This document shows positions 13,828-20,301 of a stretch of DNA of 20,883 nucleotides, piece by piece. Both the position numbers and the translations under genes were made by a program. This DNA is from a virus, in IMG/VR virus record IMGVR_UViG_3300004460_001808, positions 1 to 20,883 of that record. The stretch is one strand, 5' to 3'. The stretch's first letter is position 1. The number at the start of each line of letters is the position of its first letter. The notes under the pieces were generated by a model. It was not told the origin of the DNA. It made no database searches and saw only the letters and a program-made list of their open reading frames with translations.

Positions 13828-15105
13828 TTATATTGATGCGCCACGCATACCATACCAAATGACTCTCACACCTTCACCTTTAGGTACCCACTTGCGATAC
13901 ATGTCCACCACAATTGATCCTGGAGCAGGGTCAAGTTCGTCATAGGTTGGTTTAGAGTAGGTCTGATCATGAGCCAATAGATACACTGCTGGTTCTTCAC
14001 TAGGAAGGTCATAGATTACAGTTTTCCCTGCTTGTTCCACATAGTGGCCAACCAACATACTGGCTGATCCATCTGTAAGATTCACAGCAGGTTTAAATGC
14101 TTTACCCATAATATGTACAGGTAAATTGTGTTTTAGTAATTCATCTGCAATGTTTTTGGCCTGTACTTCACGTGACCTAATAATGTCTGAAAAAAGATCA
14201 TATCCAAGATCCAGTTTTTCTGCCAACCAGGACAGTGCTATGTTGTCTCTTGGATGACATGGTCCACCGTCTCCCATACCAGGAGTCATATATCTTTTGC
14301 CGACAATCCTGTCTGCGTTCGACAATGACTGTGCCACCACACCCGGATCAGCCATGCCCATTTTGTGTGTGACATCTTGAATCATGTTGGCAATGCCAAT
14401 TTTTGCTGAAATGTATGTGTTGTGAAATATTTTTATGCACTCTGCTTCTTCAAATGTGCCACAGGTAATGTGTGGACCTCGACCGACATTTCTGTCTGGA
14501 TGCTTTTCATCATAGTTGTTCCACAGTGGTTGCATGAACTTTATCAATTGTCTTGCAAATGGATGTTTATTTTCGTTTTCAGGATCAATCCAGCCTGCGT
14601 TGTGTGTCCAATTTTCAAATCCTGCCACAAATATATCTGGCAACATGAAATCGTTGGCCACAGTGCCCATTGCAATCAAGGATGGATTGTAAACAAATCT
14701 GTGTGCAATGCCTAGGTCAGTAACAATTTTTCTAATTGTGCCAGGTAACACGGTTGAAATGTTAACAATTAATTGATTCTCATTGGTGTGCTTGGCCACA
14801 TCAGCCAACGCTTCTTTGAGTATGGTGTAGTCAAAATCTTTTGCTGGCAAATGAGATGAAGGAGTTTCTCCTCCGTACTCTGGATCATGTGGTGTTGGCA
14901 CTGCTATAAACACAATGTCACAATCTTCCACACACTGATCAAGTCTGTGATGAGTGATGACTCCTTTTGTTGATTCGATTAGTGGATCAGGATCATAGCC
15001 ATGAGTTTCGTATTTTTTTGCCATGACTTCTGCAACAGGTAATCCTAGTTTGCCCAACCCTATCATGCAAACTATACTGTCTGGTGTAATTCTTATCATA
15101 CCCAT
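13828..15105 (-). CDS. ugd: UDP-glucose/nucleotide-sugar 6-dehydrogenase family protein
   Basis: 425 residues, the normal family length. These enzymes oxidise a nucleotide sugar to its acid with NAD. The Rossmann motif GLGKLGLP is at 16-23, AVPTP at 68-72 and STVLPGT at 117-123. K225 and N229 (ECIKIFHNTY) and the catalytic Cys283 in GGPCHPRDN match the active site. The usual NPEFLRE is here NPSLIAM (140-146), so two conserved acidic residues are missing; substrate or rate may differ. The start at 15105 or the ATG at 15099 gives the expected N-terminus; the longer frame to 15267 runs into the upstream gene. It lies among virion genes, so it may supply sugar acids for surface glycans. Its true substrate is unknown. 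Confidence 0.88.
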   Translation of the reverse strand: MGMIRITPDSIVCMIGLGKLGLPVAEVMAKKYETHGYDPDPLIESTKGVITHHRLDQCVEDCDIVFIAVPTPHDPEYGGETPSSHLPAKDFDYTILKEALADVAKHTNENQLIVNISTVLPGTIRKIVTDLGIAHRFVYNPSLIAMGTVANDFMLPDIFVAGFENWTHNAGWIDPENENKHPFARQLIKFMQPLWNNYDEKHPDRNVGRGPHITCGTFEEAECIKIFHNTYISAKIGIANMIQDVTHKMGMADPGVVAQSLSNADRIVGKRYMTPGMGDGGPCHPRDNIALSWLAEKLDLGYDLFSDIIRSREVQAKNIADELLKHNLPVHIMGKAFKPAVNLTDGSASMLVGHYVEQAGKTVIYDLPSEEPAVYLLAHDQTYSKPTYDELDPAPGSIVVDMYRKWVPKGEGVRVIWYGMRGASI

Positions 15106-15112
15106 ACTTATA
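15105..15112 (-). promoter_or_regulatory. Late-promoter-like box (TATAAGTA)
   Basis: The minus strand reads TATAAGTA, 7 of 8 bases of the late consensus, right after a terminator. It overlaps the ATG at 15105 and ends 5 bases before the ATG at 15099. If real, it favours 15099 as the start of the dehydrogenase. Confidence 0.4.
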
Positions 15113-15117
15113 AAATG

Positions 15118-15149
15118 AAAAAACGGTGCCTGCAAAAACAGACACCGTT
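15118..15149 (-). terminator. Rho-independent terminator after the 239-aa structural gene
   Basis: On the minus strand the 11-base stem AACGGTGTCTG pairs with CAGGCACCGTT (one mismatch), loop TTTTTG, followed by a T run. It lies 24 bases after the stop at 15173 and before the sugar-dehydrogenase gene. Confidence 0.8.
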
Positions 15150-15172
15150 GATTGTGATATAAAAAATATATC

Positions 15173-15892
15173 TTATGAAGTTGCGAACACTGATAAGTTT
15201 GCCGCAATACCAGTTCCTGCGGATTCCATGTATGCGTCGACCATGAAGTTTGTACCGTTGAAACCAATTTTCACAGTACCACCAACACCAGGACCAGCGT
15301 TTGTTAAACCAACTAGGTTTAAGAAGTCATCGCCTGTGCCGTCTGCTAGGTCAATAGATGTGATCAAACCAACTGCTGAACCAGTTGCACCAGTGTGTCT
15401 TACCACTCTTGATTTTGCCATGAAGAACTGAGTAGCAGTTCCTATTTTCACAGTTTGACCGTTTGCGATTGCTGTGTCGATCTCAAGTACAATAAAGTCA
15501 CCTACTGCTGAAGCCGCATGTGTTGGAAGTGTTAACACACAGGCATTACCATCAGTTGGGTTCATTGAGATTGTGTTTTTCACAAGCGCCGCAGTGGCAC
15601 CGTTAGCAATCTGTGTTTTTGCAACCACAGTTGCTGCCGCATAACCTGAACCAGTTGCTAAACCACCAACAACTTTTACGTTGTCGTTGATTGTAACAAA
15701 GGCCGCATTGGCTGAACTGATAGCATCTGATTCGAGTGCTCCACCGAAGCCAACTGCCGCTCCACCGGCTGTTGAACCGTCTGATATTCTCAGAGCGTTT
15801 GTTGTTGTATCGTAGAATAAGTCACCGTCTGAACCGACATGTGAACCAATTGCTTCTACAATCGTTTTGGCTGGAATTTTTTTAGTAGCCAT
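15173..15892 (-). CDS. Probable abundant virion protein (239 aa), fibre-like
   Basis: 239 residues from the ATG at 15892 (MATKKIPAKTIVEAIG), chosen over a longer frame because AAGGAG (15902-15907) lies 9 bases before it. It is rich in Ala, Gly, Thr and Val with few charges. Residues about 23-43 (DLFYDTTTNALRISDGSTAG) match a short motif common in fibre proteins of marine T4-like phages; the rest is beta-rich with no family that I know. It is the only gene here with a terminator on both sides, a long leader and a strong SD. Together these suggest a monocistronic, heavily expressed virion part. A decoration or fibre protein is the best guess. Confidence 0.75.
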   Translation of the reverse strand: MATKKIPAKTIVEAIGSHVGSDGDLFYDTTTNALRISDGSTAGGAAVGFGGALESDAISSANAAFVTINDNVKVVGGLATGSGYAAATVVAKTQIANGATAALVKNTISMNPTDGNACVLTLPTHAASAVGDFIVLEIDTAIANGQTVKIGTATQFFMAKSRVVRHTGATGSAVGLITSIDLADGTGDDFLNLVGLTNAGPGVGGTVKIGFNGTNFMVDAYMESAGTGIAANLSVFATS

Positions 15893-15935
15893 TTTGTTTT
15901 TCTCCTTATATAAGGTCAAATGCAGGTTCTACCTA

Positions 15936-15992
15936 CTACGCGGTTAGTTCCGCATAAGTCTCAAACACCATTGTCTGAGCACTATTAGACAT
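15936..15992 (-). CDS. Possible 18-codon leader peptide
   Basis: A short frame, MSNSAQTMVFETYAELTA, ending in two TAG codons in a row, in the leader of the 239-aa gene. There is no SD; an AGTAAATA sequence (6 of 8 late consensus bases) overlaps its approach. Such a short frame can arise by chance. It may instead be a remnant of a longer gene or plain leader RNA. Confidence 0.2.
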   Translation of the reverse strand: MSNSAQTMVFETYAELTA

Positions 15993-16030
15993 TGTATTTA
16001 CTGTTACCAAGTGGAGTTTTAACTTGCCAT

Positions 16031-16060
16031 AAAAAAAGGGGGAATAAAATCCCCCCTTTT
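16031..16060 (-). terminator. Rho-independent terminator after the large repeat fibre gene
   Basis: On the minus strand AAAAGGGGGG, loop ATTTTATT, CCCCCTTTTTTT forms a stem of at least five G-C pairs extended by A-T pairs, with a seven-T tail. It lies 19 bases after the stop of the 579-aa fibre gene and separates it from the 239-aa gene. The remaining gap (15893-16030) holds only the leader described above. Confidence 0.88.
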
Positions 16061-16079
16061 GAATAAAAATATGTGCAGT

Positions 16080-17819
16080 TTAACTAACTGCCGCAGTAAA
16101 TGGTGTTGCTGGGTTAACCCCTGCTAGACATCTCTGTACACCTCTTACATGATACTGGTCAGCCGCTATATCAATTATCTCTAAATAGTCACCTATCTGA
16201 CCGCCTGTGGTACCACCGTTCAGTGTGATTGTGTCCGAAGCTGCCACTGTTGGGAAGGCCGTAACGGCTGTTCCGTCTTCGTCCAGGTACATCATGATGC
16301 CGTCGATTGTGTTGGCCGCATCTGGTACTTGAATTTTGTAGTTGGATGTGTTTACCACAGTTACAATGAATTTATATGTTGCACCCGAACCAGTTGCATC
16401 TGGGAGTGTTAAAGTCACTGCCGCGTTACCACCTACTTCACCAAGTAACAGTGTTCTACCTGCATGTTCTGCAACAGTAATTGCATCAGTGGCTACAAAT
16501 GTGTGTATCGCTGGTAGGAATGATCCAGTCATTGTTGTTTGACCTGATATGGTTACATCTCCTGCCGCTTCCAAAGTTCCATTCACTCCTAATCCATCTT
16601 GCACAGTAAGTTGTACAGAATCAACTGCGGATATATTTCCATTTATTCTTACTGCGGCATCGATTACAACACCGGATGAATCACCTGATGTAATTGTGTT
16701 TGTGTCAATAGAATCAACACCCAGTGTGCCTGATATGTTCACAGCATCATTGATTTGGATTGCTGTTGAATCGCCTGATGAAAGGTTATTAGTTTCCAGT
16801 GTTGCAATGTTTGCTGTGCCAGTCACTCTAAAACCATCATCTACAACAACTTCTGCAGAATCATCTGATGAAATGTTGTTAACAATTAAACCATCTACAA
16901 TATTAACAATGTCATTGAAAACAATCTCAGATGAATCACCATTGGATATTGGGCCATTCAATTCAATTCCACCAGTACCTTGTGGTTGAATGATTATGTT
17001 TCCGTTTGTTGTTCTGTTGTTGATCTGCACATCATTAGTGTTTGCGTCTTTGATTTCACCATTGGTTGAAAGTTTTACATTGCCAGAACCGATTCTTGAA
17101 ATGTTTGCTTGTTCGCCAAAATCTGAACTAATTGTGCCTTGTAAAGCACCTGTAAATGTATTAGCAGTGACACCATCAGTGACACTAACTGCTCCTTCAA
17201 CAAATAAAGCACTTGCTGATGAGTCATTGTTGTCAATGGTTAAGCCACCTCTGATCTGCATTGAATCATTCACAGTAACTTGTCCTTCTGCTAGAGCAGT
17301 GATTGTGTCTATAGCGGCAGCCGTTGCATCAATGTTAGCCACAATGGTTGCTGTTGCTGTGTCTGTGACAGCAGTTGTTACTGAATCATCTGAAGATGAC
17401 AAAACTGCTTTAAATTTGTCTTCACCTTCGTTCCAGTAAAAGAATGCTGAATTAAGTGCATTACCTCTGTTTACGAAAAAACCAGCATCAACGTCTCCAC
17501 CAGAAGAGTTTCTGTTAAGTTCTAATATGTTGTCTTCAATTTGTAATGTAGTTGCGTCCAACTGTGTAGTTGTGCCTTTAACTTCAAAATCTGAATTTAT
17601 TATGACTTTTCCTGTGCCATTTGGTGTAAGGTTAATATCTGCGTTGGTTACATCTGAAATAATTGCTGTGCCACTGAATGCCAAACTGGATAGTGATGTA
17701 CCGCCTAATTCTGTGTATACTTCTGAAAAGTTGTCGTTTATTTTATCAAACGCCGTTCTTAGTGGATCACCCGTCCCGTCATTGGCTGCTGATCCGATGT
17801 TAATTGTTTGTTGTGCCAT
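16080..17819 (-). CDS. Large repeat-containing tail fibre-like protein (579 aa)
   Basis: 579 residues. The N-terminus INIGSAANDGTGDPLRTAFD then KINDNFSEVY (5-34) is a common start of marine phage fibres. A region near 100-130 (LELNRNSSGGDVDAGFFVNR) matches another fibre module. From about 290 to 430 lie repeats of 25-30 residues of the form ISSGDSTAIQINDAVNISG with VDSIDTN spacers. The C-terminal 150 residues are a beta-rich domain (VTLTLPDATGSGATYKFIVT), likely the tip or trimer end. It has an SD (GAGGAG, 17829-17834) and a perfect late box. Its repeats are shared, at the DNA level too, with the second fibre at 18154-19131. It probably binds the host surface; this is inferred. Confidence 0.85.
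   Translation of the reverse strand: MAQQTINIGSAANDGTGDPLRTAFDKINDNFSEVYTELGGTSLSSLAFSGTAIISDVTNADINLTPNGTGKVIINSDFEVKGTTTQLDATTLQIEDNILELNRNSSGGDVDAGFFVNRGNALNSAFFYWNEGEDKFKAVLSSSDDSVTTAVTDTATATIVANIDATAAAIDTITALAEGQVTVNDSMQIRGGLTIDNNDSSASALFVEGAVSVTDGVTANTFTGALQGTISSDFGEQANISRIGSGNVKLSTNGEIKDANTNDVQINNRTTNGNIIIQPQGTGGIELNGPISNGDSSEIVFNDIVNIVDGLIVNNISSDDSAEVVVDDGFRVTGTANIATLETNNLSSGDSTAIQINDAVNISGTLGVDSIDTNTITSGDSSGVVIDAAVRINGNISAVDSVQLTVQDGLGVNGTLEAAGDVTISGQTTMTGSFLPAIHTFVATDAITVAEHAGRTLLLGEVGGNAAVTLTLPDATGSGATYKFIVTVVNTSNYKIQVPDAANTIDGIMMYLDEDGTAVTAFPTVAASDTITLNGGTTGGQIGDYLEIIDIAADQYHVRGVQRCLAGVNPATPFTAAVS
16729..16766 (-). repeat. Fibre repeat segment shared with 18419-18456
   Basis: 38 bases in the 579-aa fibre gene match 18419-18456 in the second fibre gene at 36 positions, with the last 23 bases (16744-16766) identical. 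They code for the AIQINDAVNISG repeat. They could allow recombination between the two genes. Confidence 0.85.
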
Positions 17820-17843
17820 TTATATAGTCTCCTCTGGTGTTTT

Positions 17844-17851
17844 TATTTATA
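17844..17851 (-). promoter_or_regulatory. T4-type late promoter box (TATAAATA) for the large fibre
   Basis: An exact consensus match on the minus strand, 24 bases before the ATG at 17819. This leaves room for a leader with the GAGGAG SD. It shares four bases with the opposite-strand box at 17848-17855. Confidence 0.75.
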
Positions 17852-17855
17852 AATA
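17848..17855 (+). promoter_or_regulatory. T4-type late promoter box (TATAAATA) for the zinc-ribbon gene
   Basis: An exact consensus match on the plus strand, 20 bases before the ATG at 17876. With the minus-strand box it forms the palindrome TATTTATAAATA (17844-17855). Confidence 0.7.
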
Positions 17856-17875
17856 ATTTTACAAACCTAATGTAA

Positions 17876-18157
17876 ATGTTCATAGAACAAACAACAAAAA
17901 TCCACTTGCATCAAAGAGAAAGCAAGTTAGGCAAAGTGCATAACTTCAAGCGTAAACGAACAATTTACCATTTTCGCTGTGACTGTTGCGAAAAACAATT
18001 TGTGCGTGACAAGAGCAAAGTCTCGCCCACAAGAGCAACTAATAATTTTCATCATGTGTGTGCTGATTGTGATCCTTATGTGTTTGCACAAAAAATTGGT
18101 GTGAAAATGCGTAAGGTATGGCAAATGGATGCCAGTTCCACTGAAATAAAACTTTAG
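17876..18157 (+). CDS. Small zinc-ribbon protein (93 aa)
   Basis: 93 residues, basic. Cysteines at CDCC (35-38) and CADC (62-65), with His nearby (NNFHHVC), look like a zinc-binding ribbon of the kind seen in small phage DNA-binding or HNH-related proteins; no HNH active site can be read. The opening half (KIHLHQRESKLGKVHNFKRK) is basic and could touch nucleic acid. It is one of two plus-strand genes and lies between the two paralogous fibre genes. It has a perfect late box but no clear SD. Its stop interlocks with the stop of the fibre on the other strand (18154-18157). The function is unknown; a nuclease or regulator is possible. Confidence 0.78.
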   Translation: MFIEQTTKIHLHQRESKLGKVHNFKRKRTIYHFRCDCCEKQFVRDKSKVSPTRATNNFHHVCADCDPYVFAQKIGVKMRKVWQMDASSTEIKL

Positions 18158-19131
18158 GCGATGTCTGTAGTATCTGCTCTGAGTGGCACCCAGGCATCGT
18201 TTTCGTATGCTTCTATTCTAGAAGTTGATGTGTTATAGATTAACATTCCATTAATAGCAGTTAAGGCATCTCGTGCTGTTGTGTCTAAGGAAGGAAGCAC
18301 AAATGCATTGTTATTGATTAACAGTTGCCCATTTATGTTAACTGCGTCATTGATCTGGATTGCAGTCGAATCTCCTGATGAAATTTGATTTGTATCAAGT
18401 GTGTCAACACTTAGTGCACCTGATATGTTAACTGCATCATTGATTTGGATTGCTGTGCTGGTTGAAGATGAAATTGAAACCACATCAATGTTGTTGATTT
18501 GTACAGCAGATGAGTCATTGCCTACAATTTCATCTACTTGTAATATGCCTGATATGTTAGTGTTGTCTTCAATGTTTAAAAATGTTGAGCCTTCTGCTTT
18601 CAGTGTTCCGGTGATTAACAGATTATCGTTAATGGTAACACCAGTAGAATCACCAGATGAAATATTTGTAACGTCAATAGTATCGGCACTCAATATACCT
18701 GACACATTTAATCCTTCATTTACTTGAATAGCAGTCGAAGTTGAACTAGAAATTGTATCTACATCTAAAGTTGAAATTTGCACAGCAGTTGAATCATCGG
18801 AAGAAATGTTGTTGGTAATTAATCCGCCAGTTACCCTTAAAGTTTCCTGTACTTCGATCAAAGTTGAATTGTCTGATTTAATTACGTCAACAACCAAATC
18901 TGCATTTACAACTAAATCACCAGTACCGTTTGGATCTAGCGTAATGTCAGCGTTTGTAGATGTTGAACCAATTGTGTTTCCTGTAATATCAATGGCTTTG
19001 CTGGTGGAGTCTAAACCAAAAAAATCATAAAGTTCTTCAAAGTTAGTGTTAACTTTGTTCATTGCTGAACGCAATGTATCTCCAGTGCCTGTGTTTACAC
19101 CTGTACCAATGTTAATGCTTAGACGTCCCAT
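18154..19131 (-). CDS. Second repeat-containing tail fibre-like protein (325 aa)
   Basis: 325 residues, a paralogue of the 579-aa fibre. The N-terminus SINIGTGVNTGTGDTLRSAM (5-24) then NKVNTNFEELY is the same anchor type. Repeats of 18-30 residues run from about 108 to 280 (ISSSTSTAIQINDAVNISG; ISSGDSTAIQINDAVNING). The C-terminus LPSLDTTARDALTAINGMLI then YNTSTSRIEAYENDAWVPL is a widespread phage fibre ending. An AATAAATA box ends 9 bases before the ATG, with no SD. The repeat blocks are close to those of the larger fibre, but the C-terminal tips differ. This suggests two fibres built on one shaft design. The host-binding role is inferred. Confidence 0.85.
   Translation of the reverse strand: MGRLSINIGTGVNTGTGDTLRSAMNKVNTNFEELYDFFGLDSTSKAIDITGNTIGSTSTNADITLDPNGTGDLVVNADLVVDVIKSDNSTLIEVQETLRVTGGLITNNISSDDSTAVQISTLDVDTISSSTSTAIQVNEGLNVSGILSADTIDVTNISSGDSTGVTINDNLLITGTLKAEGSTFLNIEDNTNISGILQVDEIVGNDSSAVQINNIDVVSISSSTSTAIQINDAVNISGALSVDTLDTNQISSGDSTAIQINDAVNINGQLLINNNAFVLPSLDTTARDALTAINGMLIYNTSTSRIEAYENDAWVPLRADTTDIA
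18419..18456 (-). repeat. Fibre repeat segment shared with 16729-16766
   Basis: Matches the segment in the larger fibre gene at 36 of 38 positions. A further, more diverged copy lies in the same gene at about 18334-18366. All code for the repeat QINDAVNI(S/N)G. Confidence 0.85.
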
Positions 19132-19140
19132 ATGTGTGCT

Positions 19141-19148
19141 TATTTATT
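19141..19148 (-). promoter_or_regulatory. T4-type late promoter box (AATAAATA)
   Basis: The minus strand reads AATAAATA, then 9 bases and the ATG at 19131. It lies between the end of the Fe-S gene block and the first fibre gene, so the fibres can be expressed separately from the metabolic genes. Confidence 0.6.
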
Positions 19149-19149
19149 G

Positions 19150-19467
19150 CTACGTAGAAAAGGAAGTTCCACAACCACAGGATGATTTAGCATTTGGATT
19201 CTCATACGTAAAGTAGGATCCCATGATTTCATCTTTGAAATCTATCTGTACTCCAAGCACAAATAATTCACATTTAGGATCTATCAGTACTTTTACAGGC
19301 CCAAATGCTAGTTCTTGATCGGTTTCTTTCTTCTGATCAGTCACATCAAGGATATAATTGAATCCTGCACATCCTCCTCCTTTTACTCCGAAGCGAATGT
19401 ATGGTTTATTGGCAGACTCCATTACTGACTGCATTTTTGCAATTGCTGGTACTGTAACTTGTATCAT
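19150..19467 (-). CDS. sufA: A-type Fe-S cluster carrier (SufA/IscA/ErpA family)
   Basis: 105 residues, the normal length. All three cluster-ligand cysteines are present: Cys33 in GGGCAGFNY, and Cys97 and Cys99 in SSCGCG near the C-terminus. A-type proteins receive [Fe-S] clusters from a scaffold and pass them to client enzymes. It overlaps the SufT-like gene by ATGA. In many alphaproteobacterial suf operons sufT is also followed by sufA, so the pair could have been taken from a host suf operon as one piece. SufA, IscA and ErpA cannot be told apart by eye. The stop is 19 bases from the fibre start, with a late box in between. Confidence 0.93.
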   Translation of the reverse strand: MIQVTVPAIAKMQSVMESANKPYIRFGVKGGGCAGFNYILDVTDQKKETDQELAFGPVKVLIDPKCELFVLGVQIDFKDEIMGSYFTYENPNAKSSCGCGTSFST

Positions 19468-19760
19468 ATGCCGAGTGCTAGCCTTACATCTTCTGACATC
19501 ATCTCAGGACCAAATGTTGGAGTAAATGTTGTCACGACTTGTACTTCTTCAATGCCTTCTACCATACCTGCATTTTTAATGTCATCTTTGATTTGATCGG
19601 CCGCAGGACACCATGCTGAGGTCAGCGTGTGTGTTATGATTACTTTTGGTTTGATAGAAAGATCTATGTCATATATAAGTCCTAGATCGTAAATGTTCAC
19701 ACTGATTTCAGGATCATGTACCTTCCTTAAATTAGCAATTATGTTTTCTAATTGGCTCAT
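19464..19760 (-). CDS. sufT: SufT/MIP18-family (DUF59) Fe-S maturation protein
   Basis: 98 residues, a single DUF59 domain. Conserved features: DPEISVNIYDLGLIYDI (16-32; family DPEIPVNIxDLGLIY) and LTSAWCP with Cys51 (family TxxxCP). SufT helps in Fe-S protein maturation, mainly under high demand for clusters, and works with carriers such as Nfu and A-type proteins. The C-terminus (TFTPTFGPEMMSEDVRLALG) also fits the family. It is 22 bases downstream of nfu, with a short inverted repeat in the gap, and is coupled by ATGA to sufA. A PaaD-like role is less likely since no phenylacetate genes are near. Confidence 0.92.
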   Translation of the reverse strand: MSQLENIIANLRKVHDPEISVNIYDLGLIYDIDLSIKPKVIITHTLTSAWCPAADQIKDDIKNAGMVEGIEEVQVVTTFTPTFGPEMMSEDVRLALGI

Positions 19761-19782
19761 ACTTGTAATTAGTAAGTTTTGG

Positions 19783-20301
19783 TCACACTAATTTTACAAT
19801 TTGGACTTCAGGAATACGTGAGTGTAGTTTGTTGTACAGTGCACCAAGTGTGGCTTCATGGTTAGGACAACCAAAGCATGATCCTTGCATCTTTACTTCC
19901 ACCACTCCGTTTTTGAATCTTATAAATTTTACATCACCGCCATCTAAATTCACAGCAGGTTGTATTTCCTTTGCAATTATATCTCCAACAGCACAACAAA
20001 TCTCATCGTCACATCCTTCACCGACTGATCCTGATTCAATGTAAAAATCTGTGCCAAGCATTAGTTCTTTCACTTTCATGGTCATATCATTCCAAGACCA
20101 TTGTGAATATTTTGTGATAGTCATGTAGTTGTCTTGAAGCAGTATAAATCTTACTCCTGCTATTCTAAAAATATTTTTTATAAAGTCGTTCGCCTGTTGT
20201 GCAATGTCAATGTCGTAAAATACTGATCCTTCACCTACAATTTTATTGTTGAAAATAAATTTTAAAGCATTAGGATTAGGAGTTGGTTCTGTTGGAAACA
20301 T
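19783..20301 (-). CDS. nfu: Two-domain Nfu Fe-S carrier protein
   Basis: 172 residues in the full two-domain layout of mitochondrial and alphaproteobacterial Nfu. The N-terminal Nfu_N domain begins TPNPNALKFIF (7-17), and the C-terminal NifU-like domain (about 105-172; PAVNLDGGDVKFIRFKNGVV) holds the cluster motif GSCFGCP with Cys142 and Cys145. Nfu carries a [4Fe-4S] cluster, shared between two copies, to target enzymes. Extra cysteines (97, 102, 103; EGCDDEICC) lie in the linker and are unusual. The ATG overlaps the stop of the superoxide dismutase gene as TAATG. No scaffold gene (sufBCD, iscU) is in the window, so the cluster must come from host machinery or from genes outside. Confidence 0.93.
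   Translation of the reverse strand: MFPTEPTPNPNALKFIFNNKIVGEGSVFYDIDIAQQANDFIKNIFRIAGVRFILLQDNYMTITKYSQWSWNDMTMKVKELMLGTDFYIESGSVGEGCDDEICCAVGDIIAKEIQPAVNLDGGDVKFIRFKNGVVEVKMQGSCFGCPNHEATLGALYNKLHSRIPEVQIVKLV

Noticed and set aside
15106-15267. A 54-codon N-terminal extension of the sugar dehydrogenase
   Set aside because: It would run through a terminator and overlap the 239-aa structural gene; the family N-terminus begins at 15105 or 15099.
16342-17439. Several plus-strand frames of 66-149 aa opposite the large fibre gene
   Set aside because: The Ser/Val/Thr-rich readings are the complement of the fibre repeats. The minus strand shows a full fibre with anchor, repeats, SD and promoter.
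16729-18784. Repeats in the fibre genes taken as a possible CRISPR array
   Set aside because: The repeats are in frame, code for a protein repeat, vary between units and lack constant-length spacers.
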